Shown here: piece after piece, positions 26,001-35,255 of the stretch | Numbering within the stretch: position 1 is the first letter of the stretch | Layout: the number at the start of each line of letters is the position of its first letter | NCBI GenBank assembly: GCA_006538405.1 | Contig: BJKQ01000021.1 | Span: 248,001-312,000 of the forward strand | Reading direction: 5' to 3' | Source: Hansfordia pulvinata | Lineage: Eukaryota; Ascomycota; Sordariomycetes; Xylariales | DNA: 64,000 bases | Made by a program: the position numbers and the translations under genes | The notes under the pieces: generated by a model | What the model was told of the DNA's origin: nothing | The model's input: only the letters and a program-made list of their open reading frames with translations | Databases searched by the model: none

Positions 26001-26396
26001 TTACATCCCCGTGCAACGCCGGCAGCCTCTTTGATTGCGCAGCAGTGTCTTTCCTTTGTCTGCCTGCCCCCTTCCCCTGCGCTGCTTCGAATTGTTCAAG
26101 CACGCCGCCATTGTTCCCTGGCCGGCCAACAGCGGTCAAAGTCTTTGTCCATGTCGCGTCGTGCTTGAACGAGACGGACATGTCTCTTTGACGCCTTCGT
26201 GGTCGCCTGCTGCTGGCCCTGGTCCAGACCCTCGCAGTGAACACCCATTCTCCTGCTGGCCAAGAGTTGATATACCGGTCTCTACCCGTCGCCGTTGCGT
26301 TGCTTTTCCAAGACCCCTCCCCGCCATCGCTACCATTCTGCGGTTTTCTCTGCCCTGACAGCCCCACCAACAACACCGACACGTACATCTCCCATC

Positions 26397-28868
26397 ATGA
26401 AGAGGATGCTAGTGTACATGCCTCTTTTCATACTCCTGTCTCAAGCCTCGGCGGCGGGCCCGCTGAGGCCGGACTTCAGGTCGGTATCTTCTGCTTCCCG
26501 GCCTCAGGGAGGAAATCCCTTGCTAAATTTGGGGAACAGTCGAAGGCAAGACAACTCGAGTGGCGAGTCGAGGCCGCCGTTCGTGTATTCCGCCATGTCC
26601 CAGTCTACTGCACCAGCATCGACTGCTCCCTCTGTGGCGGGAACCGTCAGTGCCGCTGTGACCTACCCAACCAGCCAGCCGCCTCTTTCATCCGCATCAT
26701 CATCATTGCTTCCGACTGACAACTCCGGGCCTCCAGTGTCTGTTATTCCCGCTGGCTTGGAATCAACAAGCTCTGCCGCTTCGGAGACCCAATCCTCGAT
26801 GTCGATTTCTCGGCCCTTTACGCCGTCACAGACGCCAACTGTCACCCCTGTGACCAGCGCGATAGCATCTTCGTCTGTTGCGCCCAACGGCGGTGGTCGT
26901 TCCAGCAGCGGGGCAGTCTCGTCAGCAGTCGCCTCTTCAGCAGCGGCGACCACGTATCCTGCAGCCTCGTCCAAGGCCCCGTCGTCGCCAGCATCGTCGG
27001 CTGCTCCGGGAACTTCGACAACTTCGGCAACTTCGGCAGCGGCTTCTTCAGGGTCTGCTCCCTCGTCGATGCCCGTTTTGTCCTCCGCCCCGGCGTCATC
27101 CACGCAACCACTATCGTCAACAGCGGCATCGTCACCCCCCGCTTCCTCCGTGTTAACGTCGACCGATGCGCAGCTTCAAGCGACTAACTCGGCACCGGGG
27201 GGCATGGTAATCGGCTTCGCCCCAGGCTACGGCGGTAAGCCCGCGAGCAGCGAGCCATCCCTGGTCTCTTCGTCACCGGCTCCGAGCCAGCCGCCATCCA
27301 CTTCCGAAGCGATACCAACGACCAGTTCTGAAGCGGTGCCGACAACCGCGTCCGAATCGCTACCGACGGCCACCACAGAGTCGCTGCCGGTGACCGCCTC
27401 GCCATCGACGCCACCCGCTTCCTCTCCGCCGGCAACCGACCTCATAGCTTCCACGCCACCAGCCTCCCCCCTCTCCTCCTATGCGTTTAGTATAGTCCAC
27501 AAGTCACCCTACTCGTCACATCCGGTGACGGCAACTGGTAAGCCCGACTACGCGGTGCCGACGGCTATCCCGATGAGCAGCACCGCGGCGCTGGCGGCGG
27601 AGGCATCATCGTCAGCAGCAGCCGCTGCGCCGTCCGGCGCGAAGCTGGATATGTACAAGGGCAACATCGCCGAGGCCAGGCGATACAACACACTGTTCTC
27701 GGACCTTGACGAAAGCGCAGCCTGCGCTGACGGCCAGGTTGCCTGCATCGCGGGCAACCTCGCGCGGTGTGCCGGTGGCGGCAGCAGTGGCAACGGCACC
27801 TTTGCCATCGAGCCCTGTGCCGGCGACCTCGTTTGCTACGCCATGCCGATGCGCTCTGTGCCGGGCGTGCAGATCGGCTGCTTTGACAGCAGGGAGGCGG
27901 CCGGTGTCCTGAGCGGCGCCGGCGCGAGCAGCAGCAGCAGCCCCGGGCCCATCCCCAGCTCCTTCTCCTCCAGCCCCCCTGCCCATCTCTCCTCTCACCC
28001 GGCCTCGACCTCGAACACCGCTGCCCGAGGCACGACGACGGTGACGGCAACGGCGCGCCCGACCAGCACGATTACGCGCACCCAGTACGGGTCCTCTCCC
28101 CTGTCCTCGGCTGTGGCGCCGACAGGCACCCCTACCGACACCGGTGCCGTCACTACTACTAGCACCTCCAGATCTGCCAGTGCCAGCAGCCAGCAGCAGA
28201 GCTACGAGGACGACGGGACGACCACGGTGGACGTGACGCGTACGCGGACGGTAGAGCCGACGACAACTCCTGCCACTAGCACTGGAAGCGAGGAGGAGGG
28301 TCCTGCGACGCAGCACACGACGACGGTGCTGGTGACTGTCACGCCCAGCACGTTTGCCACCTCCGTGCGGCCCCCTCCGTCGAGCTCATCGCCCGCGGGT
28401 TCTTCATACTCGACGGCGCCCACGACCGTCATTTCCTACCCGTTCTCATCCTCGTCCTCGGCCACACTGAGCCTCTCCTCGTCGGTCTCAACGGTTTCGA
28501 CCACGCCACCCGCGACGACGACCCCTTCGTCGACACCATCTGCCACCTCTGTGGTCCCGGATCCAACGGTGACCACCATGTCCACAAAGACTGTCCTGTC
28601 GGTCATCCCCGTCAAAACCCCTGGGGCCCAGCCAGACATTGGCGGCGAGGGCGAGGACGGGAAAGAGCCGGCGGCGGCCGCCACGTCAGCTCCAGACCAG
28701 CGGTACCCCGCCCTTTCGACGACGGCGCCTAGCAGCGGACCCAGCGGGGTGGCGGCCGGGTATGTCACAGTTACTGTGATGGACACGACGACGGCCACCG
28801 TGGTTGAGACGACGACGACGACCACAACAGAGACTCCCGGCGCTTTGGTCACAGACCTGGTAAGATGA
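26397..28868 (+). CDS. Secreted Ser/Thr-rich protein with a CBM19-like cysteine module
   Basis: A single open frame of 823 residues from the ATG at 26397. The frame is open further upstream, with an alternative ATG 34 codons earlier, but the chosen start gives a clear signal peptide: a KR pair, then LVYMPLFILLSQASA before the likely cleavage. Most of the protein is low-complexity Ser, Thr, Pro and Ala, as in heavily O-glycosylated cell-wall proteins. In the middle, residues about 436-502 form a compact six-cysteine module (Cys443 to Cys495) with the order ACADGQVAC, ARCAGG, EPCAGDLVCYAMP and IGCFD. This matches the layout of chitin-binding CBM19 modules of fungal chitinases. No catalytic domain is visible, and the C-terminus lacks a hydrophobic GPI-type tail. 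A cell-wall or extracellular chitin-binding role is inferred. A splice-donor-like GTAAGA overlaps the stop (28860-28865), so an extra 3' exon cannot be excluded. It converges on MSH2. Confidence 0.8.
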   Translation: MKRMLVYMPLFILLSQASAAGPLRPDFRSVSSASRPQGGNPLLNLGNSRRQDNSSGESRPPFVYSAMSQSTAPASTAPSVAGTVSAAVTYPTSQPPLSSASSSLLPTDNSGPPVSVIPAGLESTSSAASETQSSMSISRPFTPSQTPTVTPVTSAIASSSVAPNGGGRSSSGAVSSAVASSAAATTYPAASSKAPSSPASSAAPGTSTTSATSAAASSGSAPSSMPVLSSAPASSTQPLSSTAASSPPASSVLTSTDAQLQATNSAPGGMVIGFAPGYGGKPASSEPSLVSSSPAPSQPPSTSEAIPTTSSEAVPTTASESLPTATTESLPVTASPSTPPASSPPATDLIASTPPASPLSSYAFSIVHKSPYSSHPVTATGKPDYAVPTAIPMSSTAALAAEASSSAAAAAPSGAKLDMYKGNIAEARRYNTLFSDLDESAACADGQVACIAGNLARCAGGGSSGNGTFAIEPCAGDLVCYAMPMRSVPGVQIGCFDSREAAGVLSGAGASSSSSPGPIPSSFSSSPPAHLSSHPASTSNTAARGTTTVTATARPTSTITRTQYGSSPLSSAVAPTGTPTDTGAVTTTSTSRSASASSQQQSYEDDGTTTVDVTRTRTVEPTTTPATSTGSEEEGPATQHTTTVLVTVTPSTFATSVRPPPSSSSPAGSSYSTAPTTVISYPFSSSSSATLSLSSSVSTVSTTPPATTTPSSTPSATSVVPDPTVTTMSTKTVLSVIPVKTPGAQPDIGGEGEDGKEPAAAATSAPDQRYPALSTTAPSSGPSGVAAGYVTVTVMDTTTATVVETTTTTTTETPGALVTDLVR

Positions 28869-29375
28869 CCTTGGTCCTCTTAAACATTGAAAGCTGCCCG
28901 AACCGCATCTGCCATCGCCCGGGCACGTGCCATCTCGTAGGCCACGTTGATTATCATGGGAATGGTCAGAAAAGTGTCGAGGAAGCCAAAACTTTGGCCA
29001 AGGAGTCCTGGTTTGATGGCTTGGCATTGTAACATATATCGTTTAATTCGTTTCTTTAATTTTTTGGTAGATAGTAATAATCTTTTCTCTTCTTATTTGC
29101 TGAGGTAACACTGCAGTGCCCTCCCTGCTGAGACATTGGGAGGAGGCTTACACTTCCTATCTGAGAGTCACTAGTCCTCCATCTCAGCGGCAAGACGTCA
29201 CCAGAAGTATCGAAATGTCAGTGGCTGCTTGGGCAGTCAACTCCAAAACGCCAGACCCATACAAAGCCGCCCGAACAAACTCCATGGACGAACACCGCAC
29301 TCCTTTCCCTCCAAATGTGCAGAAAGCTGAATAGAAAGAACCAAAGCAGAAAAATTCATAGCCCAGGTCCTGTTC
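28869..29375. other. Convergent 3' intergenic region
   Basis: About 507 bases between the stop codons of the secreted protein gene (+) and MSH2 (-). An AT-rich patch at about 29030-29100 probably holds polyadenylation signals. I see no gene in it. Confidence 0.6.
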
Positions 29376-32254
29376 TTACAAAGCCTTGATCGACTCGAAG
29401 AACGGATTGGCTTTGAGAGCCTCATCTGCAGCAACCAGCTCCCGCATCCTTGACAGCATCTGCTCGCGGGTCATGGAGTCGCCACTGGCGCGAACCTCGT
29501 CTTTCCAGCGCACCAGCACATCTTTGAGGCGCGCACTCCCCTCCTCGACGTGTTCTTTGCGGACTGTCGCTGAGCTGGCGTCGCTGTCGTGTTTGCTCGT
29601 GAAATCTTCGAGTTCATCCGCCTTGCGTTTGGCCATACGCACCACCTTGTCCGGGAAACGCACCAACTCAGCAACATGAATGCCAAAGGACTGATCGCAT
29701 ATGCCAGGCTCAACCTTGTAGAGAAGTGTAACCTCGCGCTTGTCGGCGATTGCGGCCTCGCTTTTTTGGCCTGAGGCACCCGAGATGTGAGCCGTAACGT
29801 GCAGGTTGGAGACTTGGGCATACTGGTCAGCCAAGGCGGTCAGCTCATGGAAGTGGGTAGCGAACATGGCCGCGCAGCCGATCTCCTTGACGATGTGTTC
29901 CGATATGGCCCAAGCTAGGCCGAAACCATCGTAGGTGGACGTGCCACGACCCAGCTCGTCGATGATGATGAGAGACTCTGCAGTGGCCGACTTGAGAATG
30001 TTGGCCGTCTCCAGCATCTCGGCCATGAAGGTGGATACGCCCTTGAGCTGAGAATCAGAGGCGCCGACTCGAGCAAGAATCGAGTCGTAGATGGTCAGCT
30101 CGGCTTCTGAGCAAGGGACAAAGCTGCCGACTTGGGCCATAAGAGCTATGACGCCAATCTGGCGGATGTAGGTGGACTTGCCGCCCATGTTGGGACCTGT
30201 TATGATGAGGAACGAGGAATCGGCGCGCCGAAGGTCGACATCGTTCGTGATAAACTGGACATCGTCCTGCATCTCAACACAGGGATGGCGGGCCTCACGC
30301 AGGATGGTGTTGCCGGTGCCGCGGGCGTGCATGGTCGGGCGCACGTAGGAGGTAGGGGCGTGGACGGCGCAGTGGGCGAAACTGACAATCACGTCGAGAT
30401 GGGCTAGCACGCCCGCCAGCTGCTCCAGCACGGGGCAGTAGGAGGCGGCAACGCCCACCACTTCGCCCACCAGGCTGCTTTGGGTGCGGTTGTACGTCTG
30501 GGATAGCTGATCAAACTCGCGGCGGTATGATTGCAGCTGCTTTGTTGTGAAGTAGACGCCGTTCTTTTGTGTTGAGCACTCTTGGTACCGCGAGCTGTTG
30601 CGGATGCAACCTGCTTCGGTGCGGGTGAGTCGCATGCACCAACCGTGTACCCTGTGGTTTTCCAGGAAGATCTTTTTGCCCTCCTCTTGATTCAGGTCGT
30701 CGGCCGCGTTGCGGAACTCCTTCTCCATGCTGTCCTTGAGACGATCCAGCTTGCGCCGCACGATGCGCAGTCCGTCATCGAATTCGGGCTTGATGATGAA
30801 CTCATGGTTGTCCAGCGCGTCCAAGTCCACCGTTGTCTCCACCATCTCGGCCAGTTTGCCCAGGCTGTCAGCCAACTCCCGTAGCTTGCTGGTATAAGCT
30901 ACATCGAGGGGATCGCGGTACGCCTCATCCATGACACCCTCCAGAGTTCCCAAGAATCCAGGCAGGCGGATCACAACTTGGTACGCACGCACAACGTCTT
31001 CGAGGGTCGCCTTGCCGCGCTGGAAGCGTTTGGCCAGCCGGTACAAATCAGGTACTGACTTGAGGTGTTCCTCTTGCATGGTTTGCCGTAGTTCCGTGTC
31101 GTTGGCGAAGGCCTCGACCAGTTGCTGTCGGGCTTCGATGTCGGCCTTGTTCATGAGAGGTTGCTTGAGCCATTGGGCGAGCAAACGGCTGCCGACAGGG
31201 GTGCGGCAGTGGTTGAGCAGGCCATACAAGCTCATATTCTTCGAACCATCGCGAGCGCCTGGCATGAGGTTCAGGGCCTTCAGAGCGGCTGCGTCAAGCT
31301 TCATGAAATTGGACAGGTCGTGTTGGTATAGCTGGTACTGGCCAAAATTGGAGGGGTCCTGTAAGACGGCCAGATACTTGATGAGAGCGGCAGCAGATCC
31401 CATGGCCAATTTGAGATCAGTCTGGGGCAATAATGTGGCAGAGCGCTCGTCTTTGAGCAGACGAGCCAGATCTTGTTCGATATCTTTCGTAGCGAAGTCG
31501 GGGACGGGCCGCTCGGCGAGGGCAACGCCGCAGCTGTCGATGATTTGACGCAATTTGGCCAGCTCGGGGTCGCGGTCTTTGTCGGTGGCGTTCGCGCGAT
31601 CGAATTGAAGGAGGCACTCCTTGACGCCTAATTGAATGAGCAGGGACTCAAAGTTGCTGTAGAGATCGTTGTCCAGAAATTCGGAGACACCAAGCTCGCG
31701 AACCGAGGCGTCGGCAAAGCAGACACCGACATGGCGGCCTTCAGACTGCTTCGCGGATATCTTGACGGCAAGAATCATGGGCGCTGATTCGACCTGTTGG
31801 CCAAGATCGTCTTCGACATCCTGCAAGTTGCCCGGGGAGGCCTTCTTGACGAGTTTCCAGTTCATGCGTTGGCCGGATTGGTAGATCTCGAGACGGCGAC
31901 CGAGTTTGAAGAGAGCTTCACGGAGGAATTGGCGGAACACGGTAATGGTCATTGTGACGGATGGTAGACCCGAGGCATCGGATCGACCGAGCTGGCGGAC
32001 GACCGAAGTGGTCTTGTAAACAGTTTTGGCGATGAAGTTGGCATCTTCGCCGTGAGCAGTGTACCAGTCGCCGCGATCGAAGATGCGGACGGTGTCGGGA
32101 TCAACGGCAGGGAGAGATTTGAAGTAACGGATGAAGCCATGCTCATCGTCGACCTAGTAGCCACAGCGGTCAGTATGTATTTTCAGCAAGTTGGTAGATG
32201 CCGTGGCGAAGGATCGGGAGCAGAACGGACCCTAAGCTCTGGGCGGGAGGACAT
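29376..32254 (-). CDS. MSH2: DNA mismatch repair protein MSH2
   Basis: Two exons: a tiny 24-base first exon 32254-32231 (MSSRPELR) and 32153-29376, together 933 residues, the usual length of fungal MSH2. The intron (32230-32154, 77 bases) has the uncommon donor GTCCGT, a good branch sequence ACTGAC and acceptor TAG; splicing into VDDEHGFIRYFKSLP restores the conserved N-terminus. MutS domains follow in order: mismatch-binding-like domain I, connector, lever and clamp, then the ABC ATPase. The Walker A motif GPNMGGKS is at residues 661-668 and Walker B IIIDELGRGTSTYDG has its acidic pair at 740-741. MSH2 pairs with MSH6 or MSH3 in the nucleus to recognise mispairs and small loops. All core ATPase residues are intact, so the gene should be functional. 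It is divergent from TRM10. Confidence 0.97.
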
Positions 32255-32827
32255 GACGAAGGGCTGCAGGGACTACAGGCGTAATCCAGATCATGTATGA
32301 GTCGTTTGAGCGGTGGCGACGGGATGAGTCGAGCAGAGTTTGGACAGATGGCTCGAATTTGGAAGATGCAGACATCAAGGGCTGTGCTGGCTCTGTGAAG
32401 GCGTGAAGCCGACGATGATAAAGGCGGCGCCGATAAGAAAGAAGCAAGTCGATCAGGGGCCAGTTGCATGCAGCGCGTCACGTCGCGGGCAGACGCGGTC
32501 GAATGACGCGCTTTAATGGGTTTTTGGCCTGAGCCGAGCTAGACCGGTCATGGTAGCGACCTGCAACGCGGGGCCCGTTAGAGTAAAAAGTCGACTGCTA
32601 GAAAGAGATACTTGGGTACGTCGGAGCTAGGCGCCCCCCCGGCGCTGCGCCCCACCAGAACATTGAAATTATCGCGACCTTCGGCGATTTCTTCATCTTC
32701 CCTGACCTGCACATACGCCGACCACCCCGAGCACCCAATAAGCCACAGCCTAGTCGCCTGCGGGACTGCTGACTCTTAATCTTCTCAGCACTACGTCGAG
32801 GACGTTGTCAATAACCCACCGTTCACC
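32255..32827. promoter_or_regulatory. Shared bidirectional promoter of MSH2 and TRM10
   Basis: The two start codons face away from each other across 573 bases, so both core promoters and leaders must lie here. I see no clear TATA box on either strand, as is common for housekeeping genes. A C-run (CCCCCCC) lies near 32633-32640. Transcription start sites cannot be placed from the sequence alone. Confidence 0.6.
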
Positions 32828-34321
32828 ATGGCCAGTGAGGCGCTGCAGAATCCCTCCACGAACGCCGCCGAAAACACCAATGAGGCGCAAGAGCAGGAAC
32901 CAACTCTACAGGAGCCGCAAAGCGATCTACAGCGCGGCACTAAGCGGCCTGCAGAAGCCGCCGCCGAAGACTCGGTGGAAGATGCCATTGAAGGCGCCCC
33001 AATGTCCAAGAACCAGCTGAAAAAACTCAAGCGGCAGAAGCTCTGGGAGGCCCAGAAGGACGATCGCAAAGCGAAGAAGAAGGAGAAACGCGCCAGTCGC
33101 CAGGAGCGCCGCAAGGTCGAGCGGGATGCCGAGTTTGCCGCTGCGAAAGCCGAAGGTCGTGCCCCTCGCCAGGTCGTCGCCCCAGATCCTCGCAACCTGC
33201 CCCGCCACGAGCCCGTTCCCGTCTCTGTCATTCTCGACTGCCAGTACGAGCAGTACATGACTGAGCGCGAACTCATCTCCCTCACAAGCCAAGTCACCCG
33301 CTGCTACTCGGATAATCGCGCCGCCCGCTATCCCGTCCATCTTGCCGTCAGCTCCTACGGCGGCGCAATGAAACACCGCTTCGAGAATATCCTGCACAAC
33401 CAGAACCGCGGCTGGAAGGGCATCAACATCGACGAAGGTGACTTTGTTCACGCTTCCCATCATGCTTCCGACATCATGAATGGGCCCGAAGGCGGTAAAA
33501 TAATACCGTCGCTCGAGAAGGACTCAGCACACCCCAACGCCATCTCCCTCGCGCCGCCTCCAGCTCCCCCAGCGCCTCATAAGAAGTTCCACCACAAGCG
33601 GGCTGCCCCGGCACCGGAACCCGAAGCAGATGACGTAGATCGCTCTATTGTTTATCTCACTGCCGACTCGCCTTATACCCTCGACCGGCTCGAGCCCAAC
33701 ACCAGCTACGTCATCGGCGGCATCATTGACAAGAACCGTGAGAAGGGTCTGTGCTACCGCATCGCACGTCAACGCAATGTGCGGACTGCCAAGTTGCCCA
33801 TTGGCGAATTCATGGTCCTGCAAAGCCGACACATTCTTGCCACCAATCATGTTCTAGACATCATGCTCAAATACCTGGAACTGGGCGACTGGGGCGCTGC
33901 CTTCATGAAGGTCATTCCTCAAAGGAAAGGGGGCAAGCTGAAGGACGAAGGCGGAGATGACGACATGGAGGGAGCCGAAGACGACGAACCAGCCCAAGCG
34001 GCTGAAGAGGTCTCAGAAACGCAAGAGAACGAGGAAGTTGAGGTTGACGCAGGTGTGACGAAGACGGATACTGTCACAGACGACAAGCAAGCCCTTGTTC
34101 CTCCACCTCAGGCGGTTCCCCATCAGACCGGGCAATCGTCTCAACCGATTGCCGATGGCCTCGGCGTCAACGAGGGCCAAGGGTTCAAGGCTGTCGATGG
34201 GACAGAGGAGGTTGGGATGGTCCAAACAGGAGGGGAGACGCGTGGGCTCATAGGAGGCTCGTCGAGAACCAACTCTGGCTCCGGTACTGAGACTGCAGAT
34301 CCAGCAACAACGTCTGCGTAG
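32828..34321 (+). CDS. TRM10: tRNA (guanine(9)-N1)-methyltransferase
   Basis: A single exon of 497 residues starting MASEALQNP. An acidic, Gln-rich N-terminus leads into a strongly basic helical region (residues about 60-110, KKLKRQKLWEAQKDDRK), which is typical of Trm10 and helps bind tRNA. The SPOUT methyltransferase domain begins near residue 130 (VPVSVILDCQYEQYM). The conserved GGIIDKNREKG places the proposed catalytic Asp at 301, and the SAM-loop signature KLPIGEFMVLQSRHILATNH starts at 322. The enzyme methylates N1 of G9 in cytosolic tRNAs using S-adenosylmethionine. A Pro/Ala/His-rich insertion at about residues 220-265 and a long acidic tail after about 365 are extra to the compact yeast protein, a common fungal elaboration. 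It shares its promoter with MSH2 and converges on the eIF2B-epsilon gene. Confidence 0.95.
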   Translation: MASEALQNPSTNAAENTNEAQEQEPTLQEPQSDLQRGTKRPAEAAAEDSVEDAIEGAPMSKNQLKKLKRQKLWEAQKDDRKAKKKEKRASRQERRKVERDAEFAAAKAEGRAPRQVVAPDPRNLPRHEPVPVSVILDCQYEQYMTERELISLTSQVTRCYSDNRAARYPVHLAVSSYGGAMKHRFENILHNQNRGWKGINIDEGDFVHASHHASDIMNGPEGGKIIPSLEKDSAHPNAISLAPPPAPPAPHKKFHHKRAAPAPEPEADDVDRSIVYLTADSPYTLDRLEPNTSYVIGGIIDKNREKGLCYRIARQRNVRTAKLPIGEFMVLQSRHILATNHVLDIMLKYLELGDWGAAFMKVIPQRKGGKLKDEGGDDDMEGAEDDEPAQAAEEVSETQENEEVEVDAGVTKTDTVTDDKQALVPPPQAVPHQTGQSSQPIADGLGVNEGQGFKAVDGTEEVGMVQTGGETRGLIGGSSRTNSGSGTETADPATTSA

Positions 34322-35255
34322 GTATAGATCGTCCCTTCCCTGTGCCTCGTCCCCTATCCCTTTCTACCTACCTGGTCTGCCCGTTTTGATACCCCATTTT
34401 ACCTCTCGAAAAAGAGGCAACAAAAGGCACGAACATCTTCCAGCACGGCTGTTTCTCCTAAGCTAAGTGACGTGTTCATCCTTTGGGAATTGTAGTAGAA
34501 CCATTGCATATGTCCAGAACCGCTCGTCGCCAATGCCGTCTTCGCCCAACCCGACAATGCCCTCACGACGTGGCGCCCATGCAAGGATTGTGCCGATGAA
34601 CGTGGCGGAAATAAACCGGCCACTTTGGTGGTGGGGGAGTCATCATACGCTGTCCCCGTCGCCGTCGCTACTCGCACCTACCAGGCGCCAGCCTCAAGCC
34701 TTACCGCAGCCGGGGGCAGCCAGCTTGTCTTCGCACGTCCTTGCGCATAGCCCCGCGCTGTGCTTCGGGCTGCTGCTGCTGCTGGTGCCACCCCGGCTAT
34801 GGTCAGCCTCGGGCGCGCGCGCGCTTAGCCTCCCATCGCCCCGGCTCCCGCTTTGTAGATAAGCGCAGCACTGCATGGATAACGTGGGAAACACCCTAGC
34901 TGTCCCTCATCTGGTTTTACGATCCTTCCTCAACAAAAGTCGTCATATCTGAAGTTATAAGCGCTTTTCACAATTCAACCAACCACGTTTTATAGACTTC
35001 ACCCAAGCCTTATGAAGACGTTGCAAAGCGACTCTGGGCCGTTCATCACCACTCGAACAACTTCCTAGTTGTTGTTAGGAATTCCGCACATCTGAAGTTG
35101 CGAGATCAGGCTGGCAAAGGTACCAATAATATGCCCATCGACCTTCACCAGGTCCACATGCCCTCGGGAGCTGCTTCATGCGGGATACTTTTGCCATTTG
35201 TTCGGAGCTTGGCTGTGCTCAATTGAATTGTTTGGTTTACTTGGTCTTGTACGTC
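34322..35255. other. Convergent intergenic region
   Basis: Nearly 930 bases between the stops of TRM10 (+) and the eIF2B-epsilon gene (-). It must contain both 3' ends. Short frames present (for example + strand 34467-34862) show no recognisable domain. I see no RNA gene. Confidence 0.55.

Larger units (their letters stand above)
17185..26396. other. 9.2 kb without a recognised gene
   Basis: The first 400 bases form the permease promoter, and roughly 25900-26396 is a pyrimidine-rich leader and promoter for the secreted protein downstream. Between them no domain or convincing exon structure was found, although GC-rich chance frames reach 313 codons (minus strand 21702-22643). The stretch is the richest in TACGAGTA/TACTCGTA motifs: 20338, 20475, 20634, 20688, 21709, 22277, 22410, 22600, 23008, 23014 and 25234. 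It also holds related TAGGTAGGTA and GTACATGTAC strings. Simple tracts include GGC units near 18386-18408 and a G17 run at 19241-19257. Confidence 0.45.

Noticed and set aside
25687..26388. 233-codon frame on the minus strand upstream of the secreted protein gene
   Set aside because: It is antisense to a pyrimidine-rich promoter and leader; no domain.
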